Assembly: GCA_021814475.1 (NCBI GenBank)
Contig: JAKAIE010000028.1
Location: forward strand, 1 to 36,986
Direction of reading: 5' to 3'
Length of the DNA stretch: 36,986 nt
From: Nitrospirota bacterium
Lineage (GTDB): Bacteria; Nitrospirota; Thermodesulfovibrionia; Thermodesulfovibrionales; UBA6898
Positions 7,356 to 15,544 of this stretch are shown piece by piece. A program made the position numbers and the translations under genes. The stretch's first letter is position 1; each line of letters begins with the position of its first letter. Under the pieces are notes generated by a model. It did no database searches, was not told where the DNA came from, and saw nothing but the letters and a program-made list of their open reading frames with translations.

Positions 7356-8906
7356 TCATGACATATCCGGCATATATCCGATCCTGAGGCAACCCCAGTG
7401 ACGATCTCCGACCCCGACAGGGTGGGCGATATCGATCACCAGTTCTCCGCCGGCCGCAACAGGCCTCCTGAAGGCCTGGCCGATCAGGTTTTCGCTTCTG
7501 GCGCCGTTGAGGGATATCGGGTCCTGCATCCTGATGCCGGCCCTGGCAGGCAGAATATGAGTCGGCATGTACCCGTTGCGGTCCATGGCCACCACGTAAA
7601 CAATCTTCCTGTCCGACCCTGCCCACTTTTTCAATTCAGGAAGAACCGCGGTCTCGAAATAACGCGTCGCCCCTGTCGACAGCCTGCCCTCTTCGTTCAC
7701 CTTGGCGTAGTTTTCATCGAACAGGGCGGCGCGGTCGAGTCTCCCCGCCCTTATCGTCTCCTCAAGCATGGACTGAAATGAGAGGGCAGAGGACTTGAGA
7801 AGGTCTTCCATGGACACGTCGACCTGGTCTTTCTTCAGGTTACAGAGATTGCTGTACAGGCCGAGAGCGAGTGCGGCGACCGAATCTCCCGAAGCCGATA
7901 TGCTCTGCGCAAGCTGCCTGGTGCCGCCAGCAAATTCCGAAACTTTTTCCATGTTCGAAAGAACCTCTTCCGAGACCTTCGACTGCTCCTCTGAGGCAGT
8001 GGCGATCTGCTGGATCATACCGGTGATTTGTTCGACCTCGCTGACGATCTTGCCGAGGGATAGGCTGGCATGCTTCGACCTTTCGATGCTGTCGGTGACG
8101 CCCGTGAGTGTGGAGTCCATGGTCTCGAGTGAATTGTCGGCCTTTGATTTTACATCCCTGATCATGCCGGCTATTTCCCTGGTAGCCCTGGCCGTCTTGT
8201 CCGCCAGTTTCCTCACCTCGTCGGCAACGACGGCGAAGCCCCGTCCGTGCTCGCCGGCCCGTGCCGCCTCGATCGCCGCGTTCAGCGCCAGAAGGTTCGT
8301 CTGGTCCGCGATATCGGTGATTACGAGGATGATCTCGTCGATCCTGAGTGTTGCGTGGGAAAGGGCCCTGTTCGTTTCGGCCCAGTTTGTGACATTGCCC
8401 GAGAGGACCTCGATGCTCCTGACATTCTCGTTGATATCCTCCTCTGCGCGGTTGGCGTTATCGAGCGTAGTCGCACTCGACGCGGCGACCGTGGATGCAT
8501 TGCGGGCGATCTCGTTGACGGTCGAACTCATCTCCTCCATCGCCGCGGCGACCTGGGCCGACTGCATGCTGGTCTTCTCGGACATGTCCAGGAGTTTTGC
8601 AGCGTCGGTCTTCATGGAATCCGAGGTGGTGGTAAGTTTGTGGCCTATCGAGAAGGAATTCTTCAGTATCTGCCTGAGAGTCGTGATGAAGGTGTTGAAA
8701 TGGCCGGCGATCTCCTTCTGCAGGGCAGTGCCCGCATCGGCTAGGTCAAAGGAGTTTGTCAGGCCGATCCTTCCGGACATGTTCCGCATCAGAAAGGCGT
8801 GAAGATGACCGCTGAACCGGTCTGCACGTCGTCTGAAGATCAGGGACAGATTCAGGCCGAGTGATAGTGCCAAAAGGACTCCCAGAACAATCTGCAGCAT
8901 CTGCAT
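7356..8906 (-). CDS. Methyl-accepting chemotaxis protein with C-terminal sensor-like domain
   Basis: Chemoreceptor of 516 residues. One N-terminal membrane helix (about 3-24) is followed directly by the cytoplasmic helical region. The signalling tip [18 protein letters not shown] lies near 204-221. After the coiled coil, residues about 365-516 form a globular domain containing DRNGYMPTH and a terminal [12 protein letters not shown], similar to the cytoplasmic PAS/Cache-like tail seen in some proteobacterial receptors. Such a design would sense an intracellular ligand. Start is the ATG with GAGG seven bases upstream. It sits between the corrinoid methyltransferase genes and the coenzyme M/Hdr operon, 26 bases from the latter, so it is probably cotranscribed with that operon. 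Confidence 0.88.
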   Translation of the reverse strand: MQMLQIVLGVLLALSLGLNLSLIFRRRADRFSGHLHAFLMRNMSGRIGLTNSFDLADAGTALQKEIAGHFNTFITTLRQILKNSFSIGHKLTTTSDSMKTDAAKLLDMSEKTSMQSAQVAAAMEEMSSTVNEIARNASTVAASSATTLDNANRAEEDINENVRSIEVLSGNVTNWAETNRALSHATLRIDEIILVITDIADQTNLLALNAAIEAARAGEHGRGFAVVADEVRKLADKTARATREIAGMIRDVKSKADNSLETMDSTLTGVTDSIERSKHASLSLGKIVSEVEQITGMIQQIATASEEQSKVSEEVLSNMEKVSEFAGGTRQLAQSISASGDSVAALALGLYSNLCNLKKDQVDVSMEDLLKSSALSFQSMLEETIRAGRLDRAALFDENYAKVNEEGRLSTGATRYFETAVLPELKKWAGSDRKIVYVVAMDRNGYMPTHILPARAGIRMQDPISLNGARSENLIGQAFRRPVAAGGELVIDIAHPVGVGDRHWGCLRIGYMPDMS

Positions 8907-8971
8907 AGCGTTACCTCGTTATATATATTTTACCGTAGGACCTGCAGAGACGGCGCCGCCGGTATATACAC

Positions 8972-8999
8972 TATTCGGTTTTCTTGTACCGTATCTTTA
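8972..8999 (-). promoter_or_regulatory. Candidate sigma-28 (FliA) promoter of chemoreceptor/Hdr operon
   Basis: On the minus strand TAAAGATA (complement of 8992-8999) and ACCGAATA (complement of 8972-8979) are 12 bases apart, close to the flagellar/chemotaxis consensus TAAAGTTT-N11-GCCGATAA. It lies about 70 bases ahead of the chemoreceptor ATG. Spacing is one base longer than ideal, so this is tentative. Confidence 0.35.
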
Positions 9000-9021
9000 A
9001 TGTAGCACAGGAGTCCCGGCA

Positions 9022-9345
9022 TTACCCGTTCTCCCCTTTAAAAAAGACCATCGTGACATCCCGGGCCACTGCAAGGCCGGCCTCCACCTCGAGTGCCTTC
9101 AGCACACCGCAGGGGACAGGGCAGGCGGCATGCTGTATGCATGCCGCGCCCTTTACATAGACGGGGTTTTCCGTCTGTCTCTTGAACGCGTCCATCCTGG
9201 AAAGACTGCCAATCTCCTTCCCGAGCTTCACGGCCATCGGGCATTCCGACTGTACCGTAACGGTGTAAGTCTTCTTGTCCACGGCCGAAACCTCGACCGT
9301 CACTTCCATCCCGCACGCACCCGGAAGGATCTTCAGCCTGGTCAT
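9022..9345 (-). CDS. Small Cys-rich protein linked to corrinoid methyltransferase genes
   Basis: A 107-residue soluble protein I do not recognise with certainty; it may belong to a DUF family found beside methyltransferase/RACo genes. It starts MTRLKILPGACGMEV, has a beta-rich pattern (VTVEVSAVDKKTYTVTV) and contains Cys at about 11, 35, 69, 75 and 79, the last three in CIQHAACPVPCGV. A cysteine cluster of this kind could bind a metal or a cofactor. It begins four bases after the stop of the RACo gene with a GGATAAGAGG ribosome site, so it belongs to the same operon. It has no signal peptide or membrane segment. Function unknown. Confidence 0.7.
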   Translation of the reverse strand: MTRLKILPGACGMEVTVEVSAVDKKTYTVTVQSECPMAVKLGKEIGSLSRMDAFKRQTENPVYVKGAACIQHAACPVPCGVLKALEVEAGLAVARDVTMVFFKGENG

Positions 9346-9349
9346 CCTC

Positions 9350-11341
9350 TTATCCCCTGATGCCTGAGGCTATCGGGGCCTTCTGCTCCTCGAGCATCGC
9401 CTTGAGATTCGGGAACTTGTCCTTCATGTGCGGGATATGCATCGCCTGCATGAATTCCTTCTCGAACGTCGGTTCTGTCGCGATCTCGACGAACTCGACC
9501 CAGCGTGCACGTTCGTCAGCCTCTGTCCGCTTGTTCCTGTTGAGGAGCGCCATTCTCGCGCCGTCGCCTGCGGCATTGCCGACAACCACGACCTTGTCGA
9601 TCGGAACATCAGGGAACAGGCCGAGACAAAGCGACGCCTCCCTGTCGATGTGGCTGCCGAAGGCGCCGGCGAGTTCCACGCGGTCCAGCTTTGAGACACC
9701 CATTTTCTGCATCATCAGTTTTACCCCTGCATAGAGGGCTCCCTTTGCGAGCTGCAGCGCCCTGACATCCCCCTGGGTAACGGTGACGTCCTGGTTGATG
9801 GAGGTCTCCTCTGCCCAGGCAAGGACATACTCCGGTTTTCCGTCCGCGTCCGTCCTTACCCTGTTTGTGCCAGCATCCGGGACAAACTTCCCGGTCTTGT
9901 CTATGATCCCCGCCTTGAACATCTCGGCGATCACATCGATGATGGCGGAGCCGCATATCCCCTTTGCATTGATCTTGCCTTCAATGTGGGTATGCCAGTC
10001 CGCCTTGCCGATAACCTTGTACTGCGGCTCCTTTGTGACAGGGTCGATCTTGACCTTCTCGATCGCACCTGGCGCGGCCCGCATGCCGAACTTGATCTGG
10101 GCGCCTTCGAATGCAGGTCCGGTTGCGCAGGATGTCGAACAGACCCGGTCTTTGTTGCCGAGGAGCAGTTCTCCGTTTGTACCGATATCGATTATGAGTA
10201 CCATATCGTCCTGGAAATACTGTTCCTGCGCGATCAGGACGCCGACGTTGTCCGCCCCTACAAACCCGGCCTCGATCGGCAGTACGTGGATGAAGGCACT
10301 GGGGTTGATCTTCAGCCCGAGGTCGCGCGCCCTGATATCGAGAGACTTCTGGACCGCCGGGATAAATGGAGAACGACCGATATAGACCGGGTTGAGCCCC
10401 AGGAATATGTGATGCATCGCCGTGTTGAAGACGATCGTCAGGTCGTCGATCGCAAAGCCCGGGTGCGGCCCGTCCTTGTGTACTTCGCTGACAACCCTTT
10501 CGATGATCTCGTTGAGGCCGGTGATGATCGCATTCTGCATTGTCTTGAGGCCTTCGGGATTGGTCATGGCATAGGTGATGCGGGACATGACGTCTTCACC
10601 ATAGGGTACCTGCGGGTTCATCATCGATTCTGTGTTGATAACCTTGCCGGTGCTGAGATCGCAGAGATAGCCGACACAAGTCGTTGTTCCGACGTCCACG
10701 GCAAGTCCGTAGCAGACATCGACATGGCCGGACTCGACCTTGATAATCTCCTTGCCCTGCCAGACGGTGAGAGTGATCGTCCAGTTCCCGTTTCGGAGGG
10801 CGTCCTGCAGCTGCAGCAGCACCTCGAAATCGAACTGGAGATCTTTGATGCCATAGACATCTTCCATCGACTTGACGACCCTTTCATAGTCGCCGGTGGT
10901 CATGTCATGGAGGGTAGGGGGCGTCAGGGACAGCACATATTTCCTGACTGCTGGGTCCAGCGCTATGGTAAGTTCCTTGGCTGCCTTTCGTACCACCTGT
11001 TTCCCCGCGCGGGATCTCTCGGGGACAAAGACCTTCAGGTCCCCGTGGATCTCGCAGGAACAGGCAAGTCTGATGCCCGGCCCGTCCTCGGGCTTGATAT
11101 GTTTCAGTTCCTCGGGGGTCGGCTCACGGGGCGTGATATGGGCCATGCCAGATTCGAGGTTATCTTTTTCGGAATAGCCTTCTTCTATCCTGACCTTGCA
11201 CTTTCCGCAGACCTTTTTATCGCCGCAGAGGGCCTCCAGGTCGACCCCGAGCCGCTGTGCGGCCTTGAGAATTGTGGTGCCTTCTTCTATTTCTCCGCGC
11301 CGGCCGGCCGGCTGGAATATTACCTTGAATTTACGGCTCAT
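9350..11341 (-). CDS. RACo-type reductive activator of corrinoid proteins (ASKHA ATPase with 2Fe-2S ferredoxin)
   Basis: Reactivates corrinoid proteins by reducing inactive Co(II) to Co(I) with ATP. The 663-residue protein has an N-terminal [2Fe-2S] ferredoxin domain with Cys39, Cys45, Cys48 and Cys94, a linker, a middle domain, and the C-terminal actin-like ATPase: phosphate loops GLAVDVGTTTCVGYL near 212-226 and IDIGTNGELLLGN near 350, and adenosine motif ELAGAFGSHID near 560. This is the classic RACo/DUF4445 layout of acetogens and sulfate reducers. It lies in the methyltransferase operon beside its probable target, the corrinoid protein at 12161. There is a 165-base gap with a palindrome between it and the upstream QueG-like gene. 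Confidence 0.92.
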   Translation of the reverse strand: MSRKFKVIFQPAGRRGEIEEGTTILKAAQRLGVDLEALCGDKKVCGKCKVRIEEGYSEKDNLESGMAHITPREPTPEELKHIKPEDGPGIRLACSCEIHGDLKVFVPERSRAGKQVVRKAAKELTIALDPAVRKYVLSLTPPTLHDMTTGDYERVVKSMEDVYGIKDLQFDFEVLLQLQDALRNGNWTITLTVWQGKEIIKVESGHVDVCYGLAVDVGTTTCVGYLCDLSTGKVINTESMMNPQVPYGEDVMSRITYAMTNPEGLKTMQNAIITGLNEIIERVVSEVHKDGPHPGFAIDDLTIVFNTAMHHIFLGLNPVYIGRSPFIPAVQKSLDIRARDLGLKINPSAFIHVLPIEAGFVGADNVGVLIAQEQYFQDDMVLIIDIGTNGELLLGNKDRVCSTSCATGPAFEGAQIKFGMRAAPGAIEKVKIDPVTKEPQYKVIGKADWHTHIEGKINAKGICGSAIIDVIAEMFKAGIIDKTGKFVPDAGTNRVRTDADGKPEYVLAWAEETSINQDVTVTQGDVRALQLAKGALYAGVKLMMQKMGVSKLDRVELAGAFGSHIDREASLCLGLFPDVPIDKVVVVGNAAGDGARMALLNRNKRTEADERARWVEFVEIATEPTFEKEFMQAMHIPHMKDKFPNLKAMLEEQKAPIASGIRG

Positions 11342-11374
11342 CTATGTTCCTCCTGAGATATAGCTGCTGTCATC

Positions 11375-11408
11375 CCGGATTTTCTGCGCGCGAGGCGCTC
11401 AGATCCGG
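11375..11408. repeat. Extragenic hairpin upstream of the RACo gene
   Basis: CCGGAT at 11375-11380 pairs with ATCCGG at 11403-11408, and between them TCTG-GCGC can pair with GCGC-CAGA around a GAG loop. No T-tract follows in the minus direction, so it is not a typical terminator. It lies in the 165-base gap of an otherwise compact operon and could be an RNA processing or stability element, or a REP-like repeat. Confidence 0.4.
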
Positions 11409-11506
11409 AACCCTTGGTTTTCCGGTGTCAGTACCGTATCAATCCGATCAACGACGGTCCGCTCAATGCGGCATCCAGACCGCAATGGAGCACCGGTGAG
11501 TGTAGT

Positions 11507-12157
11507 TCAGGCTATCTTCTCCCGCCTGCCGAGGTTTCGGGAGTACGGGCATACCGTGATGCAGAACCCGCAATTGGGCTTGCCGCTGAGGGAGGTGATC
11601 TTTCCCTTCAGCGCCCTGCACTTTTCATAGGAGACGATCTCCTTCATCGGGTCATCGATCGACCAGAGGTCCCCTTTGACGGCGCCTGACGGGCAATGCC
11701 TGACACAGAGGTCGCAGACCCCGCATTCGGAGACCGACGTCGGACTGTCGGTATCGAGCGGCGCATCGGTCAGGACCGTGGCCCACGAGAGCTTCGAGCC
11801 GTACTGCCGGTTGATGATCAGGCCGTTTTTCCCTACCCAGCCGAGCCCCGCGCAGGTCGCCGCGGTCTTGTGGCAGAAGAGCTTGTAGAGTTTCGTGATC
11901 ATCTTGCCATTCCGCCGGTCCGAGTCAGGAGGAATGGAGAGGCTGCGGAACCCGTTTGCCTTCAGCCATCCCTCGGTCAGGGCCTGGAGCCGCACCAGCA
12001 GGTCGACGGACTCCCGCGTAAGGCTCCGGTTGACCGCGATAGCTATGCCCCTGCCGAGGTGTATGATCTCTGCGGAGAGAGCCCGAGTGACATCGCCGAC
12101 GCCTGCGAGGGTGGCGCCTTCGGCCAGCAGGTACTGCTTGAGCGGGTCCGCGTTCAC
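11507..12157 (-). CDS. QueG-like double [4Fe-4S] protein, possible corrinoid reductase
   Basis: A 216-residue soluble protein related to the iron-sulfur and cobalamin-binding core of epoxyqueuosine reductase (QueG). AGLGWVGKNGLIIN at about 104-117 is the QueG-type corrinoid-contacting segment. Two [4Fe-4S] motifs follow: CGVCDLCVRHCP near 144-155 and the second set with C near 179 and CGFCITVCPYS near 196-206. It is shorter than QueG (about 310-380) and lacks the C-terminal HEAT repeats. The GTG start lies four bases after the corrinoid protein stop, so it is cotranscribed with it. I infer an electron-transfer role in corrinoid reduction alongside RACo rather than tRNA modification. Confidence 0.78.
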   Translation of the reverse strand: MNADPLKQYLLAEGATLAGVGDVTRALSAEIIHLGRGIAIAVNRSLTRESVDLLVRLQALTEGWLKANGFRSLSIPPDSDRRNGKMITKLYKLFCHKTAATCAGLGWVGKNGLIINRQYGSKLSWATVLTDAPLDTDSPTSVSECGVCDLCVRHCPSGAVKGDLWSIDDPMKEIVSYEKCRALKGKITSLSGKPNCGFCITVCPYSRNLGRREKIA

Positions 12158-12160
12158 CGG

Positions 12161-12847
12161 CTACTGTTTCGCGGCCTTCTCGTCCCTCAGTTTCTTCAGG
12201 AAGCTGACCATCTTGATCGCCTCCTTGAGGGCGTTGCTCGCATCTTCGGCATAGCCGTCAGCGCCCCACTTGTCCGCGAGGTCTTTTGAGGTCGGCGCCC
12301 CGCCGATCATGATCATGCAGTCGGGGTTCTTCGCCTTGATCTTTTCGATGACCGTCGGCATGCCGACCATGGAGGTGGTCATCATCGCCGAGAGGCAGAC
12401 GAGTTCGGAGTCGGTTTTGAGTTGCTCGTCTACGAACTTGTCCAGGGGGACGTCCCGGCCGAGGTCATAGACATGAAAGCCCGCCACGTCGAACATCATC
12501 TTGACGAGGTTCTTGCCGATATCATGGACGTCGCCCTCGACTGTGCCGATGACGACGGAACCCCTTACCCCGAGGTCCATCTGTTTGCAGTGAGGTTTGA
12601 GTATGTCCAGTCCAGCATACAGGGCGTCGGCGCACATCAGTATCTCGGGCACGAAATACTCCTGCGCCTCAAAGAGCCTGCCGACCTCCTCCATGCCTGA
12701 AACAAGGCCATCAAAGATCGCCTCATTCGCATCGAGTCCGGCGTCGACCGCTTCCTGGGCGCCCTCTCTGCAGGCGTCTTCGTCATACTGGATCACCCCG
12801 TTCCTGAGTTTTTCAAAGATTTCCTTTTTGCGAGCTTCGTCTGCCAT
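12161..12847 (-). CDS. Corrinoid protein of a methyltransferase system (MtbC/MttC-like)
   Basis: Methyl-group carrier of 228 residues. The N-terminal helical B12-binding cap covers residues about 10-90. The Rossmann domain carries the cobalt-ligating motif GDVHDIGKNLV at 105-115, with His108 as the lower axial ligand, then LSAMMTTSM near 151-160 and GGAPTS near 177-182. It shuttles a methyl group between two methyltransferases as methyl-Co(III)/Co(I). Its start overlaps the stop of the UroD-fold methyltransferase (TAATG at 12845-12849) and the QueG-like gene follows closely. Length and motifs are standard for MtaC/MtbC/MttC proteins. The methyl donor cannot be read from this subunit. Confidence 0.93.
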   Translation of the reverse strand: MADEARKKEIFEKLRNGVIQYDEDACREGAQEAVDAGLDANEAIFDGLVSGMEEVGRLFEAQEYFVPEILMCADALYAGLDILKPHCKQMDLGVRGSVVIGTVEGDVHDIGKNLVKMMFDVAGFHVYDLGRDVPLDKFVDEQLKTDSELVCLSAMMTTSMVGMPTVIEKIKAKNPDCMIMIGGAPTSKDLADKWGADGYAEDASNALKEAIKMVSFLKKLRDEKAAKQ

Positions 12848-13875
12848 TACCTTTTCCCTCCGTATTTGTTTATTTCATCCATCATCGCCTCCATGTTTGC
12901 GGGCGGGACCGTGGGCCAGATATCGCAGCCCGGCCAGACCGCGCTCACCCCGTCGTCTATGCATTTCCTCATGGTCGAACGGACGAGTTCCTCGCTCCCG
13001 GATACAAGAACGTTGTACGCATCAAAATTCCCGAAGATGAGCGCCGCGTCGCCGAGCTTCTTCCTCGACTCCGCAACATCGTTCTTCTGTTCGACGCTTA
13101 TTGCCGTCGGGCCGGCCTCCATCATCGCCGTGACGATATCGTTGGTCTTGCCGCAGATATGGAGCACAGAAAAAACCGAAAGCTCTTTTATGACCTTCTG
13201 AAGCGGCGGGAGGATCAGGCTCTTGAAGACCCGGGGACTGAGCACATCGCTGGTGGCCCCCATTTCCCTGACGGTAATATAGTCGACCCCGGCCTTCTCG
13301 TATTCCTTCGCCACGATGATGATCGCATCCGCCATTAGATCGAGCAGCCTGGCGACCTTGTCCGCTTTCTTGAACGAAAGCTTCAGCAGGTCGTTCAATT
13401 CCATGATCTGTCCGGCCAGGGTGAATGGTCCCAGCACGTACGAACCGACGGCGACATCTCTGCCGATATCTGCCTTGAGCAGTCTGATCGCCTCGCGCAG
13501 CAGGGGCACCCGGCCCTGCGCGCCGAGGTTTGCCGGCAGGCTTATCGTATCCATTTCTGTCTCGTTATGGATCAGTTTCTCCTTTATTGTGGGATACAGT
13601 ATGCCTTCGGCATGGGGGTAGACATTGATCTGGCAACCCATCGCCTCCGCCTCGACGCAGAGGTCGACCGGCACGACGCCGCACTCATAACCGAAGAGCT
13701 TGTACGTTGTTGCCGCGGTATCGGCCATCTGCTTTGCATCCAGGTGTATGCCAGCGAATTTATAGCCGAGTTTAGTGATGCCGGTCTCGGTGATATTCCC
13801 CATGCCGCTGAAGCAGGGGACCCTGTCGATCGCCTCTTTCCTGAAAAGTTTCAGGACCCGTTCACGTGAATTCAT
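12847..13875 (-). CDS. UroD-fold methylcorrinoid:thiol methyltransferase, MtaA/MtbA-like (copy 1)
   Basis: A TIM-barrel protein of about 342 residues of the MtaA/MtbA/CmuA branch of the uroporphyrinogen decarboxylase family. From the ATG at 13875, the zinc motif is His239-Ile-Cys241 in LHICGKTND with the third ligand Cys317 in PGCDIWP, i.e. H-X-C-X75-C, close to the spacing in methylcobamide:CoM methyltransferases. That zinc binds and activates the acceptor thiol. The family also includes methyltransferases for methoxyaromatics and chloromethane. A TTG one codon upstream (13878) is an alternative start; the GGAG site fits either. The gene is translationally coupled to the corrinoid protein. 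With coenzyme M synthesis genes nearby, CoM is a plausible acceptor. Confidence 0.87.
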   Translation of the reverse strand: MNSRERVLKLFRKEAIDRVPCFSGMGNITETGITKLGYKFAGIHLDAKQMADTAATTYKLFGYECGVVPVDLCVEAEAMGCQINVYPHAEGILYPTIKEKLIHNETEMDTISLPANLGAQGRVPLLREAIRLLKADIGRDVAVGSYVLGPFTLAGQIMELNDLLKLSFKKADKVARLLDLMADAIIIVAKEYEKAGVDYITVREMGATSDVLSPRVFKSLILPPLQKVIKELSVFSVLHICGKTNDIVTAMMEAGPTAISVEQKNDVAESRKKLGDAALIFGNFDAYNVLVSGSEELVRSTMRKCIDDGVSAVWPGCDIWPTVPPANMEAMMDEINKYGGKR

Positions 13876-13908
13876 CAACCGTGTAACTCCTTTCTGTATG
13901 CCATGATA

Positions 13909-14868
13909 TTATTTCGCTTTCCTGCGTGAACCGCCCTCGGTCATCTTCGTGATGAAATCCGCGAAATGTTTGCGGATCGGAAGGTTCGGGTTGTCATAGA
14001 TGACTCCTGTCTCATCGTAGACCAGCGTTGAAAGCAGGATATGCGCGCTGGCGACGGCGGGAAAGATCCGCGGCACGGTGATGGCAGGTCCGCAGAAGTT
14101 GAAATCCGACCAGAGGGCCGAAGACATTCCCTGGACAACCGCATCCATCGCCTTGAAACCGTCGAGCCCCCATTTCTGCTTGATCTCACCCCACATGTGC
14201 GTGCCGTTGGAGTAAGCGCCGCCGCAGGGAAGGCCGTGCTTCTCCTTGATCATCCTGTTGGCGATCAGCGAAAAGGATGTTGACGGCAGATTCATCACCG
14301 AGGTGTCGACGATTATCGTCTGAAAAGAATCGGCCCCCTGGCCCAGGATCGCTTCGAGGGACTTCATCCTGCCGGCGGGGGTCTGGTCGGCATCGTCGTA
14401 GGCCTGGATTACCACGTGTTTGATGCCGAGGTCCTTCAACCGCAGGACCTGACCGGCGATATCCTTGTCCCATGGGGTGATGCTGTTATAGAGGAACTTC
14501 TCCTGGACCCCGAGCTTCGAGACATATTCGGTCGCCTTTGCGCGCTGCTCGGCCACCCACATGTCGATGCCGAAGGGCATGGCCGTATTTTCGAGATAGA
14601 AATCGATATATTCTTTTGCCTCGTCCGGGGTATTGGCGACCATAGCGACCATAGCCGGGATGCCGGTGGCCTCTGACATCTGCTCCATCTGGAGGAGCAT
14701 CTCCTTTGTTCTTTGTCTGTCGAAAGTCCCCTTTCGATCGGTTTTCGTGACGCTGTCCTTGTTGTGAAACAGTGATGCGATCATAAACGGCGGGTTCTCG
14801 CCCGGCTGGCCGCCGATCTTGATGCCGTTGAAATCAAAGACCTTCTGCTCTTTATCGAATCTGAACAT
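13909..14868 (-). CDS. mtrH: MtrH-like methyl-tetrahydropterin:corrinoid methyltransferase
   Basis: A 319-residue TIM-barrel homologue of subunit H of N5-methyl-tetrahydromethanopterin:coenzyme M methyltransferase. Recognisable segments are FNGIKIGGQPGENPPFMIAS near 14-33, the IDFYLENT and YNSITPWDK stretches, and GLPCGGAYSNGTHMWGE near 213-229. In archaea MtrH moves the methyl of methyl-H4MPT to the MtrA corrinoid; bacterial homologues are thought to use methyl-tetrahydrofolate and work with soluble corrinoid proteins. ATG at 14868 is preferred over the GTG at 14871 because AAGGAG is five bases ahead. No MtrA-G genes are present, so the partner must be the soluble corrinoid protein at 12161. 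Confidence 0.88.
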   Translation of the reverse strand: MFRFDKEQKVFDFNGIKIGGQPGENPPFMIASLFHNKDSVTKTDRKGTFDRQRTKEMLLQMEQMSEATGIPAMVAMVANTPDEAKEYIDFYLENTAMPFGIDMWVAEQRAKATEYVSKLGVQEKFLYNSITPWDKDIAGQVLRLKDLGIKHVVIQAYDDADQTPAGRMKSLEAILGQGADSFQTIIVDTSVMNLPSTSFSLIANRMIKEKHGLPCGGAYSNGTHMWGEIKQKWGLDGFKAMDAVVQGMSSALWSDFNFCGPAITVPRIFPAVASAHILLSTLVYDETGVIYDNPNLPIRKHFADFITKMTEGGSRRKAK

Positions 14869-14919
14869 CACATCTCCTTTTCCGGGGATTGTGGTAAAAT
14901 AAAGGTGTCGTACTGTCCA

Positions 14920-14960
14920 GGGCAGGCCCTGTTCCGCCAGAACAGGCTGCCCCTTTTTTT
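14920..14960 (+). terminator. Intrinsic terminator facing plus, inside the minus-strand operon
   Basis: GGGCAG (14920-14925) and CCTGTTC (14928-14934) pair with GAACAGG (14940-14946) and CTGCCC (14947-14952), a 13-bp stem with a two-base bulge. Seven T residues follow at 14954-14960 on the plus strand. On the minus strand the hairpin has no T-tract after it, so it would stop antisense rather than operon transcription. It lies between the CMD-fold gene and mtrH. Confidence 0.65.
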
Positions 14961-14965
14961 GTTCC

Positions 14966-15406
14966 CTAATATACGCCGTGGTCGAACTTCGGCGCCGGCA
15001 GATATTCCCAGGACTCGCCCTTACGGTATTTGGCTACCATGTCGACGCACTTGAGGGCATATTCAAATGCATAGGGGATGCCGGGGCCTCCGGGGACAAA
15101 GCCGGCCAGGATCATGCCTACGGCAGCGGCCTCGAAAATCTCGCCGTCCGACGCTCCGGCATTGACAGCCGGGATTGCGTGGATGATGCAACGCGGCGAA
15201 CAATACGCAACGCCGCCTGACATGAACATGAGTTCCTTGTTCTTCCTGGAGATAGCGCCGTCACCGAATATGCTTTCATAGAAATCGGCAAACGTCCTGC
15301 CGGGATCAGGGGTGACCGTGTTGATGATCTGGAACATGCGGGGGACGAACCCGCATTTTTCTTTCATGTACGCATTGACCTGTTCGACTGTCATCTTCTC
15401 TGCCAT
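14966..15406 (-). CDS. Carboxymuconolactone decarboxylase/AhpD-fold protein
   Basis: A 146-residue all-helical protein of the CMD/AhpD superfamily. The conserved core is at about residues 54-105: KELMFMSGGVAYCSPRCIIHA with paired cysteines spaced CX3C followed by His, then the AGASDGEIFEAAAVG helix. AhpD proteins use CXXC for peroxidase or disulfide chemistry; the wider CX3C here makes the reaction uncertain. The ATG at 15406 is chosen because GGGAGG lies nine bases upstream; a longer frame to 15472 has no such site. It sits between two methyltransferase genes. A role in thiol redox protection of the system is only a guess. Confidence 0.82.
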   Translation of the reverse strand: MAEKMTVEQVNAYMKEKCGFVPRMFQIINTVTPDPGRTFADFYESIFGDGAISRKNKELMFMSGGVAYCSPRCIIHAIPAVNAGASDGEIFEAAAVGMILAGFVPGGPGIPYAFEYALKCVDMVAKYRKGESWEYLPAPKFDHGVY

Positions 15407-15430
15407 CTTTGTTTCCTCCCTTGCTGTTAT

Positions 15431-15457
15431 TTCCGGCTCCACGGCCGGGATTTTTTT
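15431..15457 (+). terminator. Short intrinsic terminator facing plus
   Basis: TTCCGGC (15431-15437) pairs with GCCGGGA (15444-15450, one G-T pair) and is followed by seven T residues at 15451-15457 on the plus strand. It lies just upstream of the CMD-fold gene. A further hairpin, ACCCC (15484-15488) with GGGGT (15493-15497), lies next to it without a T-tract. Like the structure at 14920, it faces against the operon. Confidence 0.5.
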
Positions 15458-15544
15458 GATAAAAGCAAACAAACCCTAGGGTTACCCCCTACGGGGTCAT
15501 CCTTTTGTTAAGCGCGCTCACCTCCTTCCCGCCATGCCGGAATT

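Noticed and set aside
7795..8802. Long plus-strand open frame opposite the chemoreceptor
   Set aside because: Low-complexity Ser/Ala-rich translation typical of the antisense of coiled-coil receptor genes; no start site or domain.
9986..11356. Long open frame on the plus strand opposite the RACo gene (456 codons)
   Set aside because: It is a mirror of a high-GC coding sequence; the protein has no recognisable domain and the minus strand encodes a clear full-length RACo.
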